Assembly (NCBI RefSeq): GCF_900112445.1
Contig: NZ_FOYY01000006.1
Span: 42,969-106,968 of the forward strand
Source: Thiomicrospira sp. ALE5
Lineage (GTDB): Bacteria > Pseudomonadota > Gammaproteobacteria > Thiomicrospirales > Thiomicrospiraceae
Length of the DNA stretch: 64,000 bases
Direction: 5' to 3'
A program made the translations under genes and the position numbers. This document shows positions 46,011 through 54,029 of this stretch, piece after piece. Every line of letters starts with the position of its first letter. Within the stretch, counting starts at the first letter, position 1. Under the pieces are notes generated by a model. That model searched no databases and had not been told where the DNA came from. It was given only the letters and a program-made list of their open reading frames with translations.

Positions 46011-47453
46011 ATGGCTGAAACATTACGCAGAACTAAAATTGTCGCAACGCTGGGGCCGGCTACCGACCGCCCCGGTGAACTTGAACGCATTATCAAAGCC
46101 GGTGTCGATGTGGTTCGCATTAACATGTCACACGGTAACCCAGAAGACCATTTAACACGCGCTGAAAATATTCGCCAAACAGCGGCACAGGTTAACCGTG
46201 AAGTCGCCATTTTGGTTGATTTACAAGGCCCCAAAATCCGCATAGCTAAGTTCCAAAATGGTCCGATCGAGCTGAAAGAAGGCGATCAATTTGCCCTTGA
46301 TAATCATGTTGCAAACGAAGCCGGAAATCAGCAAGAAGTAGGCTTAACCTATAAAAACCTGCCCTACGATGTTAAAACCGATGATCTATTGCTATTAGAC
46401 GATGGCCGCATTGTAATGAAGGTTGATCAGGTCGTCGGCGAGCGTGTTGAATGTACTGTAACCGTTGGTGGCACCCTGTCTAATAACAAGGGGATTAACC
46501 TACTAGGCGGCGGCTTATCGGCCAGTGCCTTGACTGAAAAAGATAAACAAGACATCCTAACCGCAGCCAAGATCAATGCAGATTATCTAGCCTTATCCTT
46601 CCCACGCTCAGCGGAAGATGTGGATTATTGCCGTAGTTTGGCGGAACAAGCTGGTTTGAAATGCGGTATTGTGTCTAAAATTGAGCGTGCAGAAGCGGTT
46701 GCAGACGATGAAACCCTAGATGGCATCATCCTCGCATCGGATGTGGTAATGATTGCGCGTGGTGATTTGGGTGTCGAGGTCGGCGATACGCAATTACCCG
46801 CGTTGCAAAAGAAAATTATTAAACGTGCGCGCCAGTTGAATCGCGTGACCATCACCGCAACGCAGATGATGGAAACCATGATTGACAACGCGATTCCAAC
46901 CCGTGCCGAAGTATTTGATGTAGCTAACGCCGTGATGGACGGCACCGATGCGGTGATGCTATCGGGTGAAACCGCCACCGGTCGATCGCCACATCAAGTG
47001 GTCGCCACCATGGCAAAAATTTGTCATGAAGCGGAAAAATCGCGCTCAACGCGTCATTCTACCCACCGCATTGAAGAAACCTTTCAAGCAGTGGACGAAA
47101 CGATTGCAATGGCCACCATGTATGCGGCCAATCATTTCAATGTAAAATGTATTGCAGCTTTAACCGAATCAGGCAATACGCCCTTGTTAATGTCGCGTAT
47201 TAGCTCAGGCATGCCGATTTTTGCTTTAACGCCGCATCAAGCAACACGTCGTAAGGTATGTATGTATCGAGGGGTGTATCCTTCGATTGTTGATTTTAAA
47301 GATTTTACCGACGATGAAGTGACCGAATCTATCCTGAGTCAGCTAAAACAATTCGGTCGCGTGAATGCCGGTGATCTAGTCGTGGTAACCCGTGGTCAGC
47401 GCCAAGGGGAAATGGGCGGTACCAACCGCATGGAAATTGTTAAGGTTCCATAA
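46011..47453 (+). CDS. pyk: Pyruvate kinase
   Basis: Makes pyruvate and ATP from phosphoenolpyruvate. The 480-residue protein begins RRTKIVATLGPATDRPG, with the substrate/metal segments RINMSHGNPEDH, ALSFPRSAEDVD, SKIERAEAV and the catalytic MIARGDLGVEVG, plus a C-terminal allosteric domain. It most resembles the PykA (type II) class. AAAGGAA at 45994-46000 sets the start; the reading frame stays open 38 codons upstream but without a ribosome binding site. It is 35 bp before fba. Confidence 0.95.
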   Translation: MAETLRRTKIVATLGPATDRPGELERIIKAGVDVVRINMSHGNPEDHLTRAENIRQTAAQVNREVAILVDLQGPKIRIAKFQNGPIELKEGDQFALDNHVANEAGNQQEVGLTYKNLPYDVKTDDLLLLDDGRIVMKVDQVVGERVECTVTVGGTLSNNKGINLLGGGLSASALTEKDKQDILTAAKINADYLALSFPRSAEDVDYCRSLAEQAGLKCGIVSKIERAEAVADDETLDGIILASDVVMIARGDLGVEVGDTQLPALQKKIIKRARQLNRVTITATQMMETMIDNAIPTRAEVFDVANAVMDGTDAVMLSGETATGRSPHQVVATMAKICHEAEKSRSTRHSTHRIEETFQAVDETIAMATMYAANHFNVKCIAALTESGNTPLLMSRISSGMPIFALTPHQATRRKVCMYRGVYPSIVDFKDFTDDEVTESILSQLKQFGRVNAGDLVVVTRGQRQGEMGGTNRMEIVKVP

Positions 47454-47488
47454 CAACTATTTTTTAAACTAAAAAAGGAGTATCGCAG

Positions 47489-48553
47489 ATGGCGATGATT
47501 ACACTTCGTGAATTGATGGATTACGCAGCAGAACACCAGTTTGGTATGCCAGCGTTTAACGTAAACAACATGGAACAAGTACGCGCAATTATGCGTGCGG
47601 CAGATGCGGTTAATTCTCCGGTTATTCTGCAGGGTTCTGCGGGCGCACGTAAATATGCCGGTGAGCCAATGCTTCGTCACATGGTCGCGGCAGCCGTAGA
47701 AATGTATCCACACATTCCGGTTGTTATGCACCAGGATCACGGTTCAGATGTAGGCGTATGTTTGCGTGCAATTCAGTCTGGTTTTACCTCGGTCATGATG
47801 GACGGTTCTTTGATGTCAGACATGAAAACCCCTGCATCTTATGAGTACAATGCCGGTATTACTGCTGAAGTTGTTAAGATTGCCCACGCAGGTGGTGTAT
47901 CTGTTGAAGGTGAGCTAGGTTGTTTAGGTTCACTAGAAACCGGTATGATGGGCGAAGAAGATGGTCACGGTTCAGATGAAAAACTAGACCATTCAGCTTT
48001 GTTGACTGATCCAGAAGAAGCGGCTCAGTTTGTTAAAGATACTAACGTTGACTGTTTAGCGGTTGCCGTTGGTACGTCTCACGGTGCTTACAAGTTTACG
48101 TCTAAGCCATCTGACGATGTATTGAAAATTGACCAGATCAAAAAAATCCATGAACGTATCCCTACAACTCACCTAGTCATGCACGGTTCTTCTTCTGTAC
48201 CAGAAGAGTGGTTAAGCATTATCAATAACTACGGCGGTGACATGGGTCAAACCTATGGTGTACCGGTAGAAGCGATTGTTGAAGGCATCAAGTACGGCGT
48301 ACGTAAAGTCAATATCGACACCGACCTACGTATGGCATCAACCGGTGCGATTCGTAAGCACTTGGCTGAAAACACCTCAAACTTCGATCCACGTAAATTC
48401 TTCAAAGCGGCAGAAGACGCGATGATGGAAATCTGTAAAGCCCGTTTCGAAGCCTTTGGCTGTGCGGGCCATGCCTCTAAGATCAAAGCAATGGGCTTAG
48501 AAGAAATGCAAGCACGTTATGCTGCCGGCTCATTGGACCAAAAAGTAAACTAA
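47489..48553 (+). CDS. fba: Class II fructose-bisphosphate aldolase, Calvin-cycle type
   Basis: Zinc-dependent aldolase that condenses dihydroxyacetone phosphate with glyceraldehyde 3-phosphate (and erythrose 4-phosphate in the Calvin cycle). The 354-residue protein opens [22 protein letters not shown], with catalytic Asp and zinc His in [10 protein letters not shown], further ligands in [12 protein letters not shown] and [11 protein letters not shown], and [11 protein letters not shown]. The long length and the [15 protein letters not shown] insert are typical of the Calvin-cycle subtype. AAGGAG precedes the ATG and a strong terminator follows. Confidence 0.95.
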   Translation: MAMITLRELMDYAAEHQFGMPAFNVNNMEQVRAIMRAADAVNSPVILQGSAGARKYAGEPMLRHMVAAAVEMYPHIPVVMHQDHGSDVGVCLRAIQSGFTSVMMDGSLMSDMKTPASYEYNAGITAEVVKIAHAGGVSVEGELGCLGSLETGMMGEEDGHGSDEKLDHSALLTDPEEAAQFVKDTNVDCLAVAVGTSHGAYKFTSKPSDDVLKIDQIKKIHERIPTTHLVMHGSSSVPEEWLSIINNYGGDMGQTYGVPVEAIVEGIKYGVRKVNIDTDLRMASTGAIRKHLAENTSNFDPRKFFKAAEDAMMEICKARFEAFGCAGHASKIKAMGLEEMQARYAAGSLDQKVN

Positions 48554-48582
48554 GCCATTAGTTTAAACGGTTTAGATGTTAC

Positions 48583-48611
48583 AAAAAACCCGAGCCTGTC
48601 TCGGGTTTTTT
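48583..48611 (+). terminator. Rho-independent terminator after fba
   Basis: AAAAAACCCGAG (48583-48594), loop CCTGT, CTCGGGTTTTTT (48600-48611). Confidence 0.93.
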
Positions 48612-48768
48612 ATGGCTGGTGTTGCAAAAAAACAACAGTGCAAGATTTTGTTAAATTTTTTGCGTTGTCGCTTGCAACCCATTACAAAACCCCTTATTGT
48701 TACGTCCAAGTTAGCAATAAATAGCTAACACGATACAAACTAACTATTAATTAACAAGGAAACACAGC

Positions 48769-49830
48769 ATGAAAAAGAATATTCTTGCAGTTGCAATCGC
48801 TGGCGCAATGGCCGCACCTTTAGCCGCTAACGCTGGCGCGCCTACGCTATACGGTCAAATGAACGTAGCGATCGACTCAGTATCTGACAATGGTTCTGCA
48901 TTTGTTAACCGTAACTCACGTTTAGGCGTAAAAGGTTCAGAAGATCTAGGTAATGGTTTAAAAGCGGTTTACCAGTTAGAAACTACCCTAACTTTACAAG
49001 GCGATAATAGCGCAAACGGTTGGGGTGGCCTTCGTAACACCTTCGTAGGTGTTTCAGGTGGTTTCGGTACCGTAGTTGCAGGTCGTCATGACACGCCATT
49101 GCGTATGATTCAGCCAACTGATCGTTTCAATGACTCTTTCTACCTAGGCAACAACACCGGTCGTTTCGGTGGCTTAAACCTTGGTGGTGGCGTTAATTTT
49201 TCAGGTGAAGATCGTCTAGATAACATGGTCGCCTATATTTCCCCTAACATGAATGGTTTCCAGGTTGTGTTTGGTGGTATTACAACTGCTGCTGAAGATA
49301 GAGAAAATAGACAGTCGCTTGGTAATGCATATTCTGCAGCAGTGCAGTACGGTTCAAAACGTGATGGTTTATATGCAGCAGTAGGTGTTACTCAACGTAC
49401 ATCTGATTTATATGCTAAAGATGAAAATATTGACCAGCAAAACATCCGTGCTACTGTTCAGTATGCTGATTCTGGCTTAGTCGTCTCTGCAATGTATAAT
49501 CAGGTTAACACTAAGTCTTTTGATGACACAAATGGCAAAACTGACCTTGGTAATCACAACAACATCGTGGTAGGCGCTGCTTACACTATGGGTGATTTCA
49601 CCCCACGTGCTAAGATTGCTTTCGTATCTTATGATGACATAACGCAAAATGGCAATAAGGACAAAAACAAAGATGCAACTAACTATGCATTAGGACTTGA
49701 CTATGCATTAGGCAAAAGAACGCGTACTTTTGTAGAATACGGTGTACTTGATAAAAACAGCCTAACTGGTGTTCGTGTTGGTGACAAGTCAACTGACGTG
49801 TTCACTGTCGGTTTAGCACACAGCTTCTAA
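48769..49830 (+). CDS. General porin, outer membrane
   Basis: A 353-residue trimeric-porin-family protein. It has a Sec signal peptide ending AANAG near residue 23, the porin start APTLYGQMNVAID, and the conserved NSRLGVKGSEDLGNGLKAVYQLE segment. The FVGVSGGFGTVVAGRHDTP segment leads into the constriction loop, and it ends in AHSF with a terminal Phe. It allows passive entry of small solutes. AAGGA lies upstream and a strong terminator follows. The codons look like those of the highly expressed neighbours upstream, and it lacks CAGGCCTG. Confidence 0.92.
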   Translation: MKKNILAVAIAGAMAAPLAANAGAPTLYGQMNVAIDSVSDNGSAFVNRNSRLGVKGSEDLGNGLKAVYQLETTLTLQGDNSANGWGGLRNTFVGVSGGFGTVVAGRHDTPLRMIQPTDRFNDSFYLGNNTGRFGGLNLGGGVNFSGEDRLDNMVAYISPNMNGFQVVFGGITTAAEDRENRQSLGNAYSAAVQYGSKRDGLYAAVGVTQRTSDLYAKDENIDQQNIRATVQYADSGLVVSAMYNQVNTKSFDDTNGKTDLGNHNNIVVGAAYTMGDFTPRAKIAFVSYDDITQNGNKDKNKDATNYALGLDYALGKRTRTFVEYGVLDKNSLTGVRVGDKSTDVFTVGLAHSF

Positions 49831-49883
49831 TCGGTCGTCGAGGCCCGTCCTCGACCCCTTTTATAGCAGTGCCGCCTAACGGC

Positions 49884-49915
49884 AAAAAACCCCGCCCACA
49901 AAGCGGGGTTTTTTT
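49884..49915 (+). terminator. Rho-independent terminator after porin
   Basis: AAAAAACCCCGC (49884-49895), loop CCACAAA, GCGGGG (49903-49908) then seven T residues. Confidence 0.93.
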
Positions 49916-49936
49916 ATTGTGATAATCCACCCCCCC

Positions 49937-50068
49937 CGTCATTGCAAGCATCCCCCCCCCTCAGTCATTGCGAACGAAGTGAAGCAATCTCCAGCCAATT
50001 CAACCCCCCGTCATGGCGAGCACCGCGAAGCCATCTACCAAGATCGCCACGGCCTCAGGCCTCGCGAC
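49937..50068. repeat. Dispersed GTCATTGCGAGC-type repeats with poly-C tracts (first cluster)
   Basis: Three tandem degenerate units beginning GTCATTGCAAGC, GTCATTGCGAACG and GTCATGGCGAGC. The second ends GAAGCAATCT and the third GAAGCCATCT, and the third continues to GGCCTCAGGCCTCGCGA. Runs of 6-10 C residues precede each unit. Related copies occur at 50438-50535 and 50985-51095. The word GTCATTGCGAG...GAAGCAATCT is a widespread non-coding repeat in many bacteria. Confidence 0.8.
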
Positions 50069-50090
50069 ACCGGACTATAATTATCAGCAA

Positions 50091-50201
50091 ATGCAAACTG
50101 CCAAGGTCCTGCTTGGGGTGTTAAACTTAATCTTAGTGGGTGTCGCATTTTTTCTTGCCAAGAAAGTGCAGCAAGAAATCGAAAAATTGAGGAATTTATA
50201 A
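50091..50201 (+). CDS. Tiny membrane ORF, possibly a truncated gene
   Basis: Thirty-six residues from the ATG at 50091, with one membrane helix (VLLGVLNLILVGVAFFLAKKV) and a charged end. The frame is open upstream to an ATG at 50013 that lies inside a dispersed repeat, and no ribosome binding site is seen at either start. The stop TAA overlaps the next ATG by one base. It may be the 3' remnant of a larger gene whose 5' part was replaced by the repeat. Confidence 0.35.
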   Translation: MQTAKVLLGVLNLILVGVAFFLAKKVQQEIEKLRNL

Positions 50202-50287
50202 TGAACGAATGGCTGATTATTTTTATTGTAGTTTTGGCTTTATCGCCACTTATCTATGCCGCTATTCGAGCGATTTTGCATAAGTGA
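50201..50287 (+). CDS. 28-residue hydrophobic peptide ORF
   Basis: Single predicted membrane helix (WLIIFIVVLALSPLIYAAI) with a basic C-terminus (RAILHK). Its ATG overlaps the preceding stop (TAATG) and TTGAGGAATT gives SD complementarity. It has no recognisable family. Expression is plausible but unproven. Confidence 0.4.
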   Translation: MNEWLIIFIVVLALSPLIYAAIRAILHK

Positions 50288-50317
50288 AACTACTTTCTCG
50301 CGTTGAGGAGTTATGAA

Positions 50318-50410
50318 ATGGAAATTTTTGCCGTTCTCGCAATTATCTTTTTTATTGGCGGTCTGTTAGCTGTTGCCTGCGAAGCACTTAAACATAAACC
50401 TAAATCCTAA
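50318..50410 (+). CDS. 30-residue hydrophobic peptide ORF
   Basis: One membrane helix (EIFAVLAIIFFIGGLLAVA) followed by a basic tail (HKPKS). GAGGAG at 50305-50310 with seven-base spacing to the ATG at 50318 is a near-ideal ribosome binding site, the best evidence that this small gene is translated. It directly precedes the second repeat cluster. Confidence 0.45.
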   Translation: MEIFAVLAIIFFIGGLLAVACEALKHKPKS

Positions 50411-50437
50411 TCTGGCAAGTTTTGCTATTCTCTTTAA

Positions 50438-50535
50438 AGGGCATTACGAGCGCTCTGAAGCCATCACCCAAGATCGCCACGGCCTCTGGCCTCGCGATGA
50501 CGCGACCCCGTCATTGCAAACGCAGTGGCAACTAA
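50438..50535. repeat. Dispersed GCATTACGAGC/GTCATTGCAAACG repeat (second cluster)
   Basis: A diverged unit (GGCATTACGAGCG...GAAGCCATCACC...CTCGCGATGACG) is followed by GTCATTGCAAACGCAGTGGCAACT. The latter half is nearly identical to 51075-51099, as part of a longer duplication described below. Part of the gene-poor interval 50411-50749, which holds repeats and a gene remnant only. Confidence 0.75.
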
Positions 50536-50542
50536 AAGTACA

Positions 50543-50561
50543 ACGCCCCAAAGCGGGGCGT
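50543..50561 (-). terminator. Orphan terminator hairpin belonging to the gene remnant
   Basis: ACGCCCC (50543-50549), loop AAAGC, GGGGCGT (50555-50561). It is the same hairpin that follows the intact minus-strand gene at 51102-51120, left behind with the gene remnant. Confidence 0.7.
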
Positions 50562-50586
50562 ATTGGTCGTGTTAAGGCGATAAAGG

Positions 50587-50640
50587 TTAGTGCTTGGGTT
50601 GTTCGTGTTTTTTGAGGTAATCATCCAGTCAATGAGCCGG
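50587..50640 (-). pseudogene. Remnant of a second Rpn/YhgA-like gene
   Basis: The bases from the stop codon (TTA at 50587 on the plus strand) to GGTA at 50616-50619 match the 3' end of the gene at 51146-51724. The sequence then jumps to bases matching 51411-51427. The join is at GGTA, which occurs in the intact gene at 51175-51178 and 51407-51410, so a 232-bp deletion between short direct repeats explains it. The join shifts the frame. Homology stops at about 50640. A dead paralogous copy of the neighbouring gene. Confidence 0.7.
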
Positions 50641-50749
50641 TCTTGGCAGTGTAATCTCACAAGCTTACTATCAATATTTAACCCTCAGGCTGCTTGTTAT
50701 TTGCGTTGTGATAGAATAATGATGGTAGATTGTTTCTGGAGTTCTATAA

Positions 50750-50965
50750 ATGAGCACGATGAATATTGAAGTTTATAATGCGTTTAAAAAAGCGGGGGTT
50801 CCTGACGAGCAAGCTGTTGCTGCAGCACAGGCAATCGTTGATGAAAGCCTGGCAAGAAAAGCCGATATTCAAATTCTAAAGTCTGAAATGCTTTTTCTTA
50901 GGTGGATGTTGGCGTTTAATCTCGCTTTTACCATGGCCATACTCTATAAGTTGTTTTTTGCGTAA
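50750..50965 (+). CDS. Small membrane protein, DUF1640-like
   Basis: A 71-residue protein: soluble helical N-terminus (MNIEVYNAFKKAGVPDEQA), a short coiled-coil-prone stretch (DESLARKADIQILKSEM) and a C-terminal membrane helix (FLRWMLAFNLAFTMAILYKLFF). The arrangement resembles short bacterial DUF1640/CCDC90-like proteins, often found near repeats and toxin-like genes. GGAG upstream supports translation. Function unknown. Confidence 0.6.
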   Translation: MSTMNIEVYNAFKKAGVPDEQAVAAAQAIVDESLARKADIQILKSEMLFLRWMLAFNLAFTMAILYKLFFA

Positions 50966-50984
50966 CAGCCAACCCCCCCCGCCC

Positions 50985-51095
50985 CCCGTCATGGCGAGCC
51001 TCCCTCTGTCATGGCGAGCGTAGCGAAGCCATCTAGAGATCACCACAGCCTTCGGCCTCGCGATGACGCTGCCCGTCATTGCAAACGCAGTGGCA
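50985..51095. repeat. Dispersed GTCATGGCGAGC repeats (third cluster)
   Basis: Two GTCATGGCGAGC units after poly-C runs, the second continuing GTAGCGAAGCCATCT to CTTCGGCCTCGCGATGACG, then GTCATTGCAAACGCAGTGGC. From about 51060 the sequence runs parallel to 50498-50619, as one long diverged direct repeat. Confidence 0.78.
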
Positions 51096-51101
51096 ACTAA
51101 A

Positions 51102-51120
51102 ACGCCCCAAAGCGGGGCGT
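51102..51120 (-). terminator. Terminator of the Rpn/YhgA-like gene
   Basis: ACGCCCC (51102-51108), loop AAAGC, GGGGCGT (51114-51120). Read on the minus strand it is followed by TTTTAGTT, just after the stop codon of the nuclease-like gene. Confidence 0.8.
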
Positions 51121-51145
51121 ATTGGTTGTGTTAAGGCGATAAGAC

Positions 51146-51724
51146 TTATTGCTTGGGTTGTTCGTGTTTTTTGAGGTAGTCCATCAAATCATTGACTGAA
51201 ACACTGGCTTCTTCAGCCGCCTCTTTGACGCTTAAATTAAAGCGGTTAATCATTTTTAAGGCCATTTCAAGTTTGCCCTCTAGTTTGCCTTCAAGCCTGC
51301 CTTCTTGCATGGCGATGCGTTCTACAGATGTGACATAGGCCATTTGTTGTTCCTCCTCAATCTGGTCAACAAGGACTTTAAATTCAATATCTAAATTATG
51401 CGGTAAGGTAATCATCCAGTCAATGAGCCGGAAGAGTTCCAGTAGTTGTTGCTGAGTATAGCCTTTTTGATAGAGCAAGCGAATCAGTTGTTTTTTGGCG
51501 CCCAGTTTTTGCTGCGGTTTTTTCAATAGTTTTGCATGGAGTTGTGCCGCAAAAATTAATGCAAAGACGTTATCGCTGTGGTGCAGTTCGTCGAGACGAT
51601 CTTGCCAGTCAATGAGGGCAAATACATTTGGAAATAACAGCGCTAAAAACTCCGGAAAAAGCAGCTCTAAGGCTTCTTTCCATGGGCTGTCATGGTCTTG
51701 ATTATCGAGGAGAGTTTCGCTCAT
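51146..51724 (-). CDS. Internally deleted Rpn/YhgA-like (PD-(D/E)XK) family protein
   Basis: A 192-residue protein that I recognise as belonging to the Rpn/YhgA-like transposase-nuclease group (often DUF4351-associated). The N-terminal HDSPWKEALELLFPEF and the later SDNVFALIFAAQLHAKLL, LYQKGYTQQQLLELFRLIDWM and AYVTSVERIAMQEGRLEGK segments are all family landmarks. Full-length members, from memory, are about 300 residues and have the nuclease core between these blocks. Here LLFPN..ALIDW runs straight into QDRLDEL, so roughly 100-130 residues are missing in frame. It is probably catalytically dead or specialised. A remnant copy lies 0.5 kb away. Confidence 0.65.
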   Translation of the reverse strand: MSETLLDNQDHDSPWKEALELLFPEFLALLFPNVFALIDWQDRLDELHHSDNVFALIFAAQLHAKLLKKPQQKLGAKKQLIRLLYQKGYTQQQLLELFRLIDWMITLPHNLDIEFKVLVDQIEEEQQMAYVTSVERIAMQEGRLEGKLEGKLEMALKMINRFNLSVKEAAEEASVSVNDLMDYLKKHEQPKQ

Positions 51725-51802
51725 AGCAGGCCTGGTATAAAGATTAATTACGTCTTATTATACGTATTTATGCCACCTTTTTTGAGGTTTTCCATTACAC
51801 TG

Positions 51803-52513
51803 CTATGCAGCAATAATAAGCGGTGCGATAGCGTTTTTTTGGCTTTGATAGGCTTGGTGATAAATCGGCGTGTCTGGAAAGGGGCTGTGGTGTTTAACAA
51901 GTTCGGTTAGGTCAGCTAGATTATCAGGGTCTGCTTGTGGTTGAGTATCATTGAGTAGAATCGCATGCAATGCTAGGTTACGATGAGCAATGGCGGTTAG
52001 GCTAAGCAGCGCATGGTTTAAACAACCCAAACGGTTGCCGACGACCAGAATGATCGGCAGGCCTAACATTTGGGCTAAATCGGCATTAAGTCCATCAGGC
52101 GCAAGCGGTGACAAAAAACCACCGGCGCCTTCTACGACCAGCCGACTAGTAGGCCTGTTATCTGCATCAGGTATATTCGATAAGCAGGCCTGCTGCAGAT
52201 CACCCAAACGCAGTCTGTTTAATTGCGGGTCAGTACTTTGCCTGATCGCGCGGGCGGGTGAAATGGGCGGTTCGAATAAGTAATGGCAAATGTGTTGCAT
52301 GGGTGGCGGCGTTTGGCCGGATTGGGCTAGCGCTTGATGTAGCATTTGTGCATCTTCGGAGACCAATTGATTTTGTTGCCAAACACAGCCCGATGCGACA
52401 GGTTTGCGTGCAATAATATGAAAGTCCTGCTGTGCAAGTCCTTTAATCAATGCCGCCGATACCCAAGTTTTGCCGACTTCGGTGTCGGTGCCGGTAATAA
52501 AAAACCCATTCAT
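51803..52513 (-). CDS. bioD: Dethiobiotin synthetase
   Basis: Closes the ureido ring of dethiobiotin from diaminopelargonic acid, CO2 and ATP, the penultimate biotin step. The 236-residue protein has the P-loop GTDTEVGKT (residues 8-16), the KPVASGC segment and VVEGAGGFLSPL. It begins 3 bp after the purC stop on the same strand, so it is probably co-transcribed with purC. The other biotin gene here, bioA, is 9 kb away. Confidence 0.93.
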   Translation of the reverse strand: MNGFFITGTDTEVGKTWVSAALIKGLAQQDFHIIARKPVASGCVWQQNQLVSEDAQMLHQALAQSGQTPPPMQHICHYLFEPPISPARAIRQSTDPQLNRLRLGDLQQACLSNIPDADNRPTSRLVVEGAGGFLSPLAPDGLNADLAQMLGLPIILVVGNRLGCLNHALLSLTAIAHRNLALHAILLNDTQPQADPDNLADLTELVKHHSPFPDTPIYHQAYQSQKNAIAPLIIAA

Positions 52514-52516
52514 CGT

Positions 52517-53404
52517 TTAGTTTTCGGTTAAGCGTGCTTGCGCCTCTTGGTATTTACTAAGTGTCGCTTTGACGACTTCAGCTGGCAAATCAGGCCCTGG
52601 AGCGGTTTTATCCCATTCCAGCGACTCTAGATAATCACGCACAAATTGTTTGTCAAAGCTCGGTGGATTGCTGCCAGTGGCATAGTCCTTTGCCGGCCAA
52701 AAACGTGAACTATCCGGGGTAAGAATTTCATCAATGAGGATTAAATTGCCCTGCTCGTCTAAACCAAACTCAAATTTGGTGTCGGCAATAATAATGCCTC
52801 GTGCCAGTGCGAACTCGGCAGCCGATTTATAGAGGGCTAAGCTCACTTCCCGGACTTGATTAGCCAAATCGGCACCGATTTTTGCGACCATTTGATCAAA
52901 AGTAATATTTTCATCGTGATCACCTACTTCCGCTTTACTTGAAGGGGTGAACAGCGGTTCAGGAAGTTGTTGGGCGAGGGCCAGGCCTGCTGGCAAAGCT
53001 AAACCGCAAACACTTTGACTTTGCTGATACTCTTTCCAGCCAGAACCGACTAAATAACCACGAACAATGGCTTCAATTGGCAAGGGTGTATAGCGTCCGA
53101 CAATGACGCCGCGTCCGTCCAGTTGTGCCAGTTCATCTGGCGTTAGAAAATCACTCAGGCTAAGGTCGCTGGCAAGATGATTGCGAATAATCCCTTGGGT
53201 GTGACGAAACCAGAACTGTGCCATTTCAGCTAATATACGCCCTTTGCCAGGAATGGGCGTGGGCAAAATCACGTCGAATGCGGATAGGCGATCAGTGGTG
53301 ACAATAAGCAGGTGTTGGTCATCGAGTTGATAAAGATCACGCACTTTGCCACGATTAATTAACGGCACTGAGCTTAGGTTGGATTGATGAAGGGCGGGGG
53401 TCAT
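52517..53404 (-). CDS. purC: SAICAR synthetase (phosphoribosylaminoimidazole succinocarboxamide synthase)
   Basis: Condenses CAIR with aspartate in purine synthesis. At 295 residues it is the longer type found in many proteobacteria and yeast. Landmarks are RGKVRDLYQLDDQHLLIVTTDRLSAFD, VRGYLVGSGWKEY, DHDENITFDQM, LIDEILTPDSSRFW and KQFVRDYLESLEW. AGGAG precedes the ATG. It lies between psiE and bioD in a minus-strand run. Confidence 0.95.
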   Translation of the reverse strand: MTPALHQSNLSSVPLINRGKVRDLYQLDDQHLLIVTTDRLSAFDVILPTPIPGKGRILAEMAQFWFRHTQGIIRNHLASDLSLSDFLTPDELAQLDGRGVIVGRYTPLPIEAIVRGYLVGSGWKEYQQSQSVCGLALPAGLALAQQLPEPLFTPSSKAEVGDHDENITFDQMVAKIGADLANQVREVSLALYKSAAEFALARGIIIADTKFEFGLDEQGNLILIDEILTPDSSRFWPAKDYATGSNPPSFDKQFVRDYLESLEWDKTAPGPDLPAEVVKATLSKYQEAQARLTEN

Positions 53405-53426
53405 ATCTGTCTCCTAAATAGCGGCA

Positions 53427-54029
53427 TTAATCGTTGTGAGTTTCAGTCGGGTTAGACACGTGTTGCGACGGTTTGCTGCGACGTCGGCGATTACGACGAT
53501 GACCTTGGGTGACCCGCTGCGGGCGGGGCTTTTTATCTGTGTCATTATCATCTTCAAGCAGGTCGTCTGGACGTCCATCTTGGTCACCAACCGGTTTAGT
53601 AGACAGTGGTGATAACCAGCGGGGGCCAACCCGATCTTGGGACGGAAATTTGAGCGAGCCATAGCGTAATGCTAATACCGCTAGGGCAATTAAAATAATG
53701 GTAAAGCCTACAGCCAACATTTCCCATTCGCTGAGCTCTTTCATTTCTAATATCAAATAGCGCGCCATGGCAATAATGGCAATATAAAGTGGCAGTCGAA
53801 TCGGTAGTTTACCTGAATCAAGGTAGATAGCGACCATCGCGAGCACTTCAAGATACAAAAACAGTAGCAGCAGATCGCCGAGCGTGACGGTTGCGGTTGC
53901 AACCATTTGACTCACTTCCATAAATCCGGCATAGATGGTGGCAAGGGCAATAATAACCAAGCCGATTATTTCAAAAATCCCAATCGTACGGCGAATGGCA
54001 TGGGTGGTTTTGGTATGTTGAACGCTCAT
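53427..54029 (-). CDS. PsiE-family membrane protein
   Basis: A 200-residue protein whose first 125 residues form four membrane helices of the phosphate-starvation-inducible PsiE family. LYLEVLAMVAIYLDSGKLPIRLPLYIAI and ARYLILEMKE are the family core. A long hydrophilic, arginine-rich tail follows (about 130-200, with GHRRNRRRRSKP), unusual in length and charge and possibly a nucleic-acid or lipid contact. Function of the family is unknown. AAGG is seven bases before the ATG. It starts 22 bp before purC. Confidence 0.78.
   Translation of the reverse strand: MSVQHTKTTHAIRRTIGIFEIIGLVIIALATIYAGFMEVSQMVATATVTLGDLLLLFLYLEVLAMVAIYLDSGKLPIRLPLYIAIIAMARYLILEMKELSEWEMLAVGFTIILIALAVLALRYGSLKFPSQDRVGPRWLSPLSTKPVGDQDGRPDDLLEDDNDTDKKPRPQRVTQGHRRNRRRRSKPSQHVSNPTETHND

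Noticed and set aside
47396..47740. 114-codon minus-strand frame over the pyk-fba junction
   Set aside because: Antisense to fba's conserved N-terminus and without a start signal.
49928..49962. Poly-C tracts as phase-variation switches
   Set aside because: The tracts lie outside any recognisable reading frame or promoter, so a switching role cannot be supported from sequence.
50373..50615. 80-codon frame in the second repeat cluster
   Set aside because: It runs through dispersed repeats, a terminator hairpin and a pseudogene remnant, with composition set by those elements.
49928..51100. Possible CRISPR array from the regularly recurring GTCATTGCGAG words
   Set aside because: Units are degenerate, spacers vary in length and contain poly-C and related sequence, and no cas genes are nearby.
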